Part shown: piece by piece, positions 1 through 5,228 of the stretch
Layout: every line of letters starts with the position of its first letter
Position numbering within the stretch: the first letter of the stretch is position 1
Source of the DNA: Caldimonas sp.
Lineage (GTDB): Bacteria; Pseudomonadota; Gammaproteobacteria; Burkholderiales; Burkholderiaceae_C
Reading direction: 5' to 3'
Assembly (NCBI GenBank): GCA_030150305.1
Contig: JASLGD010000233.1
Coordinates: 1-5,228, forward strand
DNA length: 5,228 bases
Made by a program: the position numbers and the translations under genes
Notes under the pieces: generated by a model
Seen by the model: the letters and a program-made list of their open reading frames with translations, nothing else
What the model was told of the DNA's origin: nothing
Databases searched by the model: none

Positions 1-605
1 CGCGCGGCTTCGCCTTCGACAACGAGCAGCCGGCGACGACGGTGCGCGTCGCGCCGTTCACGATCGATTCGAGCCCGGTGCGCAACGCCGAGTTCGTTCG
101 CTTCGTCGCCGCCGGCGGCTACGACGATCCCGCGCTCTGGCCGGGCGACGCTGCGGCCTGGCGCGCTCGTCACGCGCGCGCCCATCCGGCGCGCTGGCGG
201 TGGCGCGACGAAGGCTGGCAGCTGCGCTGGTTCGAGCGCTGGCTGCCGCTCGATCCCGAAGCGCCGGTGATCCACGTCAGCGCCTTCGAGGCCGAGGCGT
301 ACTGCCGGTTCGTCGGCCGGCGCCTGCCGCACGCCGCCGAATGGGAGCGGGCGACGCAAGATGCGCGCTTTCGCTGGGGCAGGAGCGTCTGGGAGTGGAC
401 CGCCGACGCGTTCCTGCCCTACCCCGGGTTCGTCGCCGGGCCGTACGCCGACTACTCGGCGCCGTGGTTCGGCGATCATCGCGAGCTGCGCGGCGGCGCG
501 TTCGCGACGCACGCGCGCCTGCACGACCCGCGCTACCGCAACTTCTTCGTCGCCGGCCGCACCGACGTCTTCGCCGGATTCCGCACCGCGGCGCCACTGC
601 GCTGA
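1..605 (+). CDS. senA: EgtB/SenA-like non-haem iron enzyme, C-terminal FGE-sulfatase domain (5' end outside window), probable selenoneine synthase
   Basis: The reading frame is open from position 3, so the start lies upstream and 200 C-terminal residues are visible. The protein enters at RGFAFDNEQP, the typical EgtB-family lead into the FGE-sulfatase fold, followed by the PV.N.EF..F block and GGYDDPALW. Further on come RRLPHAAEWERAT, SVWEWTADAFLPYPGF, YSAPWFGDHRELRGGAFAT and the terminal PRYRNFF...DVFAGFRTA. EgtB-family proteins join ergothioneine's C-S bond, or selenoneine's C-Se bond in SenA, to trimethylated histidine using iron and oxygen. The N-terminal DinB-like domain that supplies the iron-binding histidines is not in the window. 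The protein stops right after the FGE domain, so there is no C-terminal methyltransferase as in OvoA. SenA is preferred over EgtB because a selenate-type importer follows 30 bases downstream. That choice is inference; family membership is firm. Confidence 0.65.
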   Translation, partial: RGFAFDNEQPATTVRVAPFTIDSSPVRNAEFVRFVAAGGYDDPALWPGDAAAWRARHARAHPARWRWRDEGWQLRWFERWLPLDPEAPVIHVSAFEAEAYCRFVGRRLPHAAEWERATQDARFRWGRSVWEWTADAFLPYPGFVAGPYADYSAPWFGDHRELRGGAFATHARLHDPRYRNFFVAGRTDVFAGFRTAAPLR

Positions 606-635
606 CACCGAGAACACCCACGGAGATCCCCGACC
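606..635 (+). promoter_or_regulatory. Short intergenic gap with ribosome binding site for the binding-protein gene
   Basis: These 30 bases are the only non-coding stretch in the window. GGAGA at 622-626 lies nine bases before the ATG at 636 and is a good Shine-Dalgarno match, which supports that start. No hairpin followed by T residues and no convincing -35/-10 pair is visible, so the gene is probably transcribed together with the upstream enzyme gene. Confidence 0.6.
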
Positions 636-1508
636 ATGCACATCGTCCGCCCGCTCCTCGCCACGCTCGCGCTCGTCGCGTCCGCGCTCGCGCCGCTGCC
701 ATCGCCCGCGCAAGGCGTGCTGCGCGTCTCGGCGATCCCCGACGAGGCGCCGACCGAGCTGCAGCGCAAGTTCAAGCCGCTCGGCGAGTACCTCAAGCAG
801 GAGACCGGGATGGACGTGCAGTTCGTTCCGGTGACCGACTACGCCGCCGTCGTCGAGGGCCTCGCGACCAACAAGCTCGACCTCGCCTGGCTCGGCGGCT
901 TCACCTACGTGCAGGCGCGGCTGCGCACGAACGGCGGCGTCGTCCCGATCGTGCAGCGCGCCGAGGACGCGAAGTTCACGAGCCGCTTCATCGTTCCGGT
1001 CGCGAGCACCGCAAAAACGCTCGCCGACCTCAAGGGCAAGACGTTCGCGTTCGGCGCGCCGTCGTCGACCTCGGGCAGCCTGATGCCGCGCTACTTCCTG
1101 CTGCAGGCCGGCATCGACCCGGAGCGCGACTTCAAGTCGGTCGCGTTCTCGGGCGCGCACGACGCGACCGTCGCGTTCGTCGCCTCGGGCCGCGCCGACG
1201 CCGGCGTCCTCAACGCGTCGGTGATGGACAAGCTCGTCGAGAGCAAGAACGCCAACGCCGAGAAGGTGCGCGTGCTCGCGGTGACGCCGCCGTACTTCGA
1301 CTACAACTGGACGGTGCGGCCAGGGCTCGATCCGGCGCTGACGAAGAAGCTCACCGACGCGTTCCTCAAGCTCGATCCGTCGAAGCCGGCGATGAAGGAG
1401 ATCATGGACCTGCAGCGCGCGAGCAAGTTCATTCCGACGCAGAACTCGAACTACGACAGCATCGAGCACGCGGCGCGCTCCGCCGGGCTGATCAAGGGCG
1501 ACCGTTGA
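636..1508 (+). CDS. PhnD-like periplasmic substrate-binding protein, putative selenate (oxyanion) ABC importer
   Basis: This 290-residue secreted protein captures an oxyanion in the periplasm for the ABC importer encoded next. Residues 1-25 form a Sec signal peptide (short basic start, hydrophobic core, cleavage likely after SPA at 25). The mature part opens with VLRVSAIPDEAPTELQRKF, the start of the phosphate/phosphite/phosphonate-binding family (PhnD, PtxB). Family blocks follow: KLDLAWLGGFTYVQA (80-94), EDAKFTSRFI (110-119), the serine/threonine-rich anion loop SSTSGS (143-148), FSGAHDATVAFVASGRADAGVLN (171-193) and YFDYNWTVRPG (220-230). From memory, the IPDEAPTELQRKFKPL and DAKFTS pattern matches the clade named putative selenate-binding protein better than true PhnD. 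No cysteine is present. The ATG has a good ribosome binding site, and the stop overlaps the ATPase start. Phosphonate, phosphite or phosphate remain possible ligands. Confidence 0.85.
   Translation: MHIVRPLLATLALVASALAPLPSPAQGVLRVSAIPDEAPTELQRKFKPLGEYLKQETGMDVQFVPVTDYAAVVEGLATNKLDLAWLGGFTYVQARLRTNGGVVPIVQRAEDAKFTSRFIVPVASTAKTLADLKGKTFAFGAPSSTSGSLMPRYFLLQAGIDPERDFKSVAFSGAHDATVAFVASGRADAGVLNASVMDKLVESKNANAEKVRVLAVTPPYFDYNWTVRPGLDPALTKKLTDAFLKLDPSKPAMKEIMDLQRASKFIPTQNSNYDSIEHAARSAGLIKGDR
1494..1498 (+). promoter_or_regulatory. Ribosome binding site supporting the TTG start of the importer ATPase
   Basis: AAGGG lies inside the end of the binding-protein gene, six bases before TTG at 1505. No ATG or GTG in this frame is placed to start the protein ahead of its Walker A motif, so this site decides the start. 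Confidence 0.55.
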
Positions 1509-2350
1509 GCGAAGCGTCGCACGACGTCCGGCTCGTCGCCGCGAGCCTGGTCCATCCGAACGGCCACCGCGCGCTGCGCAACGTCTCGCTCGCGCTCGCC
1601 GCCGGCGAGCGCGTCGCGGTGGTCGGTCCGTCGGGCGCCGGCAAGACGACGCTCGTGCGCGTCCTCGCGACGTCGCTGAAGCCGAGCAGCGGCGGGCTCG
1701 CGATCGGCGGCGTCGATCCGTGGCAGCTCGGCGCGGCAGCGCTGCGGAGGCTGCGCGCGACGATCGGCGTCGTCCACCAGAGCCCGCCGATCCCGCCGCG
1801 CCTGCGCGTCGTCACCGCGGTCCTCGCCGGCCGCCTCGGCCGCTGGTCGCTGTGGCGGTCGCTCGCGTCGCTGTTCGCGCCGCGCGACGCCGGCGCGGCG
1901 CGCAGCGCGCTCGACCGCCTCGATCTCGGAGATCGCCTCTTCGACCGCTGCGACCGCCTGTCGGGCGGCCAGCTGCAGCGCGTCGGCATCGCACGCGTGC
2001 TCTGCCAGCAGCCGGACGTCCTCCTCGCCGACGAGCCGGTGTCGGCGCTCGACCCGGCGCTTGCGGACCTCAGCGTCGGCGCGCTCGTCGCCGAGAACGA
2101 GGCGCGCGGCGCGACGCTCGTCGCCTCGCTGCACGCGGTCGACCTGGCGCTGAAGTGGTTCCCGCGACTCGTCGGCATGAAGGACGGCGAGATCGTCTTC
2201 GACCGCCCCACCGCCGCGGTGACGAGCGCGATGCTGCACGACCTCTACGCGACCGAGGGACGCGTGCTGCCGCAGCAGGGCGTCGACGTCGTCGAGGCAG
2301 GCGCGGCCGCAGCGAACGTCGTCGTCCTCAAGCGCCCCGGCTGCCAATGA
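1505..2350 (+). CDS. PhnC-like ABC importer ATP-binding protein
   Basis: This 281-residue cytoplasmic ATPase powers the oxyanion importer. All nucleotide-binding motifs are intact: Walker A GPSGAGKT (41-48), Q-loop in VVHQSPP, signature LSGGQLQRVGIAR (from 152), Walker B VLLADEP (172-178, catalytic E177) and the switch histidine H210 in ASLHAVDLAL. The signature context, the DEPVSALDP stretch and the HAVDLAL ending are typical of PhnC-type phosphonate/phosphite importers. TTG at 1505 is the best start: it overlaps the preceding stop as TTGA and has AAGGG six bases upstream. The open frame runs on upstream to position 200, but that part is low-complexity arginine/alanine shadow of the preceding genes. 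The last 30 or so residues (VLPQQGVDVVEAG... ending in GCQ) go beyond the usual PhnC end and match no motif I know. The gene ends in an ATGA overlap with the first permease. Confidence 0.88.
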   Translation: MSEASHDVRLVAASLVHPNGHRALRNVSLALAAGERVAVVGPSGAGKTTLVRVLATSLKPSSGGLAIGGVDPWQLGAAALRRLRATIGVVHQSPPIPPRLRVVTAVLAGRLGRWSLWRSLASLFAPRDAGAARSALDRLDLGDRLFDRCDRLSGGQLQRVGIARVLCQQPDVLLADEPVSALDPALADLSVGALVAENEARGATLVASLHAVDLALKWFPRLVGMKDGEIVFDRPTAAVTSAMLHDLYATEGRVLPQQGVDVVEAGAAAANVVVLKRPGCQ

Positions 2351-3198
2351 GCGCGTCGGTCGCGACGCTGCCGTCGCCGCCGGCGCGATTGCGCGACCCG
2401 GCGGCGCGCGGCCGCGTCGGCGCGCTCGTCGTCGCGCTCGTCGTCCTCTGGCCGCTGCTCGTGCTCGCCGAGTTCAAGCCGTGGCGGCTGCTCGAACCGG
2501 GCGGCCTGCAGGTGATGGCGAACTTCCTCGCCGGCTTCCTGCCGCCTTCGACCGCGCCCGACTTCCTGGCGCTGCTCGCGAAGGCGACGCTCGAGACGCT
2601 GGCGATCGCGACCGCGGGCATCGCGCTCGCGTTCGTCGTCGCCGTTCCGCTCGGCGTCGTCGCGACGAGGTCGCTCGCCGTCTCGCGCATCGGGCCGGGA
2701 CCGGGCCGCGCCGCGGGAGCGGCGGTGCGCACGGCGGCGCGCGGCGTCCTGACGCTGCTGCGCGCGATCCCGGAGGTCGTGTGGGCGCTCGTCTTCGTTC
2801 GCGCGCTCGGCCTCGGACCCGGCGCCGGCGTGCTCGCGCTCGCGGTCACGTACGGCGGCATGCTCGGCAAGGTCTACACCGAGATCCTCGAGTCGGGCGA
2901 CACGCGCTCGGCGCGCGCGCTGCTCGAAGCCGGCAGCCCGCGCATCGCGGCGCTCTTCTATGCGCTCGTGCCGAGCACGGCGCAGGAGCTCGCGTCGTAC
3001 ACGGTCTACCGCTGGGAATGCGCGGTGCGGGCCTCGGTCGTCATGGGCTTCGTCGGCGCCGGCGGCCTCGGCCAGCTGATGGACCAGTCGATGAAGATGC
3101 TCAACGGCGGCGAGGCGAGCTCGATCCTGCTAACGTTCCTCGCGCTCGTGATCGTCGCCGATGCGCTGAGCGCCGTCATTCGCAAGGTGCTGGCATGA
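2347..3198 (+). CDS. PhnE-like ABC importer permease, first subunit
   Basis: This 283-residue inner-membrane protein is one half of the importer channel. Hydrophobic segments lie at about 24-41, 82-107, 132-152, 157-177, 203-220 and 257-279. The cytoplasmic coupling loop that contacts the ATPase is seen as LLEAGSPRIAALFYALVP (192-209), and the PhnE-type signature GFVGAGGLGQL is at 234-244. LRAIPEVVWALVF (138-150) is another conserved block of this permease group. ATG at 2347 overlaps the ATPase stop as ATGA; no strong ribosome binding site precedes it, so translation is probably coupled. Compared with the second permease it has a longer glycine/proline/alanine-rich linker (SRIGPGPGRAAGAA, 113-126). 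A CTA leucine codon at 3130-3132 is unusual against the very GC-rich codon use. The family is clear; the substrate rests on the neighbours. Confidence 0.87.
   Translation: MSASVATLPSPPARLRDPAARGRVGALVVALVVLWPLLVLAEFKPWRLLEPGGLQVMANFLAGFLPPSTAPDFLALLAKATLETLAIATAGIALAFVVAVPLGVVATRSLAVSRIGPGPGRAAGAAVRTAARGVLTLLRAIPEVVWALVFVRALGLGPGAGVLALAVTYGGMLGKVYTEILESGDTRSARALLEAGSPRIAALFYALVPSTAQELASYTVYRWECAVRASVVMGFVGAGGLGQLMDQSMKMLNGGEASSILLTFLALVIVADALSAVIRKVLA
3046..3078 (+). repeat. Copy 1 of a 33-base near-identical repeat in the paired permease genes
   Basis: This segment encodes GFVGAGGLGQL and matches 3837-3869 at 32 of 33 bases; the only difference is GGC here against GGG there, both glycine. 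It lies at the same place in the two paralogous permeases, so it reflects shared descent, strong constraint or gene conversion and is not a mobile element. Confidence 0.8.
3184..3189 (+). promoter_or_regulatory. Ribosome binding site for the second permease
   Basis: AAGGTG lies inside the end of the first permease gene, five bases before ATG at 3195, and supports that start in addition to the ATGA overlap. Confidence 0.5.
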
Positions 3199-4001
3199 AG
3201 AGCGGCGCGGCGACGGTCGCGCGAGACCAGCCGTGCTGGAGCTGCATCGCGCTCGCGCTCGGCGTCGTCGCGGCGGTCGTCGCGAGCTTTGCCTACCTCG
3301 CGGTCGACTGGAAGCAGCTGTTCGGCGCCGAGTCGATGCGGCTGATGGCGAAGTTCGTCGCCGAGTTCTTCCCGCCCGACGTCTCGCCCGCGTTCCTCGC
3401 CAAGGCGACGTGGGGAGCGCTGCAGACGTTCGCCGTCGCGGCGATCGGCACCGTGCTCGCCGCGGCGGCGGGCGGCGTCCTCGCGCTGCCGGCGTCGGGC
3501 CGGTTCGGCGTCGCGGCGCAGCTCGCCGCGCGGCTCGCGCTCAACTTCCTGCGCAGCGTCCCCGAGCTCGTCTGGGCGGCACTGATGGTGATCGCCGCGG
3601 GCCTCGGACCGTTCGCCGGCACGCTCGCGCTCGCGCTCCACACCACCGGCGTCCTCGGCCGCCTGTACGCAGAGAGCCTCGAGAACGCACCGCGCGCGCC
3701 CGAGCAGGCGCTGCGCGATGCCGGCAGCGGCGCAGTCGCGGCGTTCGCGTACGCGACGCTGCCGCTCGTCACCGCGCAGGCGATCGCGTACGCGCTCTAC
3801 CGGCTCGAGATGAACATCCGCATGGCCGCGGTGCTCGGCTTCGTCGGCGCCGGCGGGCTCGGCCAGCTGCTCTACTTCCACCTCTCGATCTTCCAGCAGG
3901 CGCAGGCGGCGACGCTGCTCGGCGCGATGTTCGTGCTCGTCTTCGCGGTCGATTCGCTGAGCGCGTTCGTGCGCGCGCGGCTCCTGCCCGCGCACGCATG
4001 A
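3195..4001 (+). CDS. PhnE-like ABC importer permease, second subunit
   Basis: This 268-residue inner-membrane protein is the other half of the importer channel and a clear paralogue of the preceding gene. Shared blocks are MAKFVAEFFPP (51-61; MANFLAGFLPP in the first), FLRSVPELVWAAL (118-130), AGLGPFAGTLALAL (135-148), the coupling loop ALRDAGSGAVAAFAYATLP (172-190), YRLEMNIRMAAVLGFVGAGGLGQL (202-225) and a VDSLSAFVR end. Hydrophobic segments lie at about 17-36, 72-98, 121-150, 180-200 and 238-258. The two subunits together give the usual two transmembrane domains, so no further permease is needed. ATG at 3195 overlaps the previous stop as ATGA and follows AAGGTG. A CWSC motif (C14-C17) just before the first membrane segment has no counterpart in the first permease. 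The gene ends in an ATGA overlap with an unrelated ABC-2 ATPase. Confidence 0.87.
   Translation: MKSGAATVARDQPCWSCIALALGVVAAVVASFAYLAVDWKQLFGAESMRLMAKFVAEFFPPDVSPAFLAKATWGALQTFAVAAIGTVLAAAAGGVLALPASGRFGVAAQLAARLALNFLRSVPELVWAALMVIAAGLGPFAGTLALALHTTGVLGRLYAESLENAPRAPEQALRDAGSGAVAAFAYATLPLVTAQAIAYALYRLEMNIRMAAVLGFVGAGGLGQLLYFHLSIFQQAQAATLLGAMFVLVFAVDSLSAFVRARLLPAHA
3837..3869 (+). repeat. Copy 2 of the 33-base near-identical repeat in the paired permease genes
   Basis: This is the partner of 3046-3078, with one synonymous difference (GGG for GGC). It encodes GFVGAGGLGQL at residues 215-225 of the second permease. Confidence 0.8.
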
Positions 4002-4759
4002 ATCCGGCGGCGGCCGCACCGCAGGCGCTCGCCATCGTCGGCCTGACGAAGCGCTTCGGCGCGACGGCCGCCGTCGATCGGCTCGACCTCGCGATTCCGC
4101 AAGGCGAGTTCCACGCCCTGCTCGGCCCCAACGGGGCCGGCAAGACGACGACGCTGCGCATCGTCGCCGGACTGCTGCGCGCCGACGAGGGCCGCGTCGC
4201 GGTGCTCGGCCACGACGTCGCGACGCACCCCGCCGACGCCAAGCGCGAGCTCGCGTTCGTGCCCGACGATCCGCTCGTCTACGACAAGCTGACCGCGCTC
4301 GAGTACCTCGAGTTCGTCGCCGGGCTGTGGTCGCTCGCGCCCGACGTCGCAGCGCGCGACGCCGAAGAGCTGCTGCGCCAGCTCGACCTCTGGCCGCAGG
4401 CCCAGCAGCGCGCCGAGAGCTACTCGCGCGGCATGCGCCAGAAGCTGGCGCTCGCCGGCGCGTTGATCCACGGGCCGCGCCTGCTGATCCTCGACGAGCC
4501 GCTGACCGGCCTCGACGCGGCTGCGGCGCGTCAGGTCAAGGATCTGCTCGTCGCCCGCGTCCGCGACGGCTGCACGATCGTGCTGACGACGCACATCCTC
4601 GAGATCGCGGAGCGCCTGGCCGAGCGCATCAGCATCATCCAGCGCGGCCGCATCATCGCCCAGGGCAACCTCGACGAATTGCGCACGATGGCGCCCGGCA
4701 GCGAGCGCGGCCAGACGCTCGAGGACGTCTTTCTCCAGCTCACGAGCACACGGCCTTGA
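3998..4759 (+). CDS. ABC-2-type transporter ATP-binding protein
   Basis: This 253-residue cytoplasmic ATPase belongs to the ABC-2/NatA/EcsA-like group, which works with multi-span membrane partners, usually in export. Walker A GPNGAGKT is at 43-50. The signature has the SRGMRQKLALA form (143-153) typical of ABC-2 ATPases, not the LSGGQ of the importer ATPase. Walker B LLILDEP is at 162-168 (catalytic E167), the D-loop is TGLD, and the switch histidine is H199 in TTHILE. The C-terminus carries the group's LEDVFLQLT tail. ATG at 3998 overlaps the second permease stop as ATGA; no good ribosome binding site is visible, so translation is probably coupled. The next gene is its likely membrane subunit. 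The cargo cannot be read from the sequence, and a link to selenium rests only on operon position. Confidence 0.88.
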   Translation: MNPAAAAPQALAIVGLTKRFGATAAVDRLDLAIPQGEFHALLGPNGAGKTTTLRIVAGLLRADEGRVAVLGHDVATHPADAKRELAFVPDDPLVYDKLTALEYLEFVAGLWSLAPDVAARDAEELLRQLDLWPQAQQRAESYSRGMRQKLALAGALIHGPRLLILDEPLTGLDAAAARQVKDLLVARVRDGCTIVLTTHILEIAERLAERISIIQRGRIIAQGNLDELRTMAPGSERGQTLEDVFLQLTSTRP

Positions 4760-5228
4760 AGTTCACGCCGGGGTCGTGGCCGTGGTTGCTCGGGCACGAG
4801 CTGCGGCTCACCTGGCGCGGCTTCAGCGGCTCGAAGTCGCGCGGAGCGCTCGCGCTCGCCGCGCTGCTGTGGCTGCTCGCCCATGCCGGTCTCGCGCTCG
4901 TCGTCCACGCGACGGGCTGGGGAACGCTGACGCCGGGGCTCTTCGTTGTGATCGGCGTCCTCGTCTGGTTCTGCCTCACCCTGTTGCTCTCGCAGGCGAT
5001 CACGCACGCGGTCGGGGCACTCTTCGACCGCGGCGACCTCGACCTCCTGCTCGCCTCGCCGATCGCACCGCGCAACGTCCTCTTCGTCCGCGGTCTCGGC
5101 GTCGCGATCGCGGCGGCCGCGATCTACGCGTGGCTGCTGACGCCGGTCGCCGACGTGGGTCTCTTCACCGGCCAACCGCAGCTCGTCGCGATCTATCCGG
5201 CGCTGCTCGCGAACGCGCTGCTCGCGAC
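4756..5228 (+). CDS. ABC-2-type transporter membrane protein, N-terminal part (3' end outside window)
   Basis: The frame is open from TTG at 4756 to the window edge, giving 157 residues. It begins LKFTPGSWPWLLGHELRLTWR, the amphipathic, tryptophan-rich lead common in ABC-2 permeases. Hydrophobic stretches follow at about 31-51, 61-80, 110-129 and 142-157. Between them, DRGDLDLLLASPIAPRNVLF (91-110) is the cytoplasmic block often seen in this family before the next membrane span. The partner ATPase is immediately upstream. No in-frame ATG occurs in the visible part. TTG overlapping the ATPase stop (TTGA) is the natural start, although no ribosome binding site is visible and initiation would depend on coupling. 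The other ABC-2 membrane domain features lie beyond the window. Cargo is unknown. Confidence 0.75.
   Translation, partial: MKFTPGSWPWLLGHELRLTWRGFSGSKSRGALALAALLWLLAHAGLALVVHATGWGTLTPGLFVVIGVLVWFCLTLLLSQAITHAVGALFDRGDLDLLLASPIAPRNVLFVRGLGVAIAAAAIYAWLLTPVADVGLFTGQPQLVAIYPALLANALLA

Noticed and set aside
1..605. OvoA (ovothiol) or a generic formylglycine-generating enzyme
   Set aside because: OvoA carries a methyltransferase domain after the FGE domain, and here the protein ends at 605. The FAFDNE lead and YSAPWFG...PRYRNFF ending fit the EgtB/SenA group better than sulfatase activators.
606..635. Terminator or promoter between the enzyme and the binding-protein gene
   Set aside because: Only 30 bases are available; there is no stem-loop with a T run and no recognisable promoter boxes.
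200..1504. Long open frame leading into the ATPase, as if it were a 716-residue fusion protein
   Set aside because: The translation before 1505 is arginine/alanine-rich low-complexity sequence without motifs, overlapping two well-supported genes in another frame. The ATPase domain begins right after TTG 1505.
1451..2347. Antisense open frames opposite the importer ATPase
   Set aside because: They are low-complexity charged translations that mirror the ATPase codons; no ribosome binding site or motif is visible.
636..4001. Phosphonate importer (phnDCEE) as the definite identity
   Set aside because: The architecture is PhnDCE-like, but no C-P lyase or phosphonate gene is seen, and the binding protein and neighbouring enzyme point towards selenium. 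The phn symbols were therefore not assigned, although phosphonate/phosphite uptake is not excluded.
3006..4019. Long antisense open frame opposite the second permease
   Set aside because: Its product is rich in R, E, D and A without any domain, as expected for the reverse strand of a GC-rich gene. The + strand gene has clear family motifs.
3872..5175. Antisense open frames opposite the ABC-2 genes
   Set aside because: They have the same charged low-complexity character, and the + strand carries an intact ABC ATPase and a hydrophobic membrane protein.

Overview
The window is very GC-rich (about 70% by eye) and almost wholly coding. It holds seven genes, all on the + strand, in what looks like one operon running off both ends. 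Codon use (strong C/G at third positions, many CTC/GTC codons, two TTG starts) and the gene families suggest a high-GC proteobacterium, most plausibly a betaproteobacterium. No ribosomal RNA or other taxonomic marker is present, so this is an inference.

Layout. (1) Positions 1-605 are the C-terminal half of an EgtB/SenA-type sulfatase-modifying-factor (FGE) domain protein, the family of C-S and C-Se bond-forming non-haem iron enzymes. (2) After a 30-base gap, 636-1508 encodes a secreted binding protein of the PhnD-like family, most like the branch usually annotated as putative selenate-binding. (3) Positions 1505-2350 encode its PhnC-like ATPase. (4, 5) Positions 2347-3198 and 3195-4001 encode two paralogous PhnE-like permeases. 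Together 2-5 form a complete oxyanion ABC importer. (6, 7) Positions 3998-4759 and 4756-end encode an ABC-2-type ATPase and the start of its membrane partner, a second and unrelated transporter that is probably an exporter.

From gene 2 onward every junction is a 4-base stop/start overlap (TTGA, ATGA, ATGA, ATGA, TTGA), so translation of both transporters is probably coupled. The only intergenic space is 606-635; it carries a ribosome binding site and no terminator.

Interpretation. An EgtB/SenA-like enzyme next to a selenate-type importer suggests a selenium pathway: oxyanion uptake feeding selenoneine (or a related selenium metabolite) synthesis. The substrate is inferred from family resemblance and neighbourhood. 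The senB and senC partners expected in a selenoneine locus are not in this window and would have to lie upstream or elsewhere. The role of the attached ABC-2 system is unknown.
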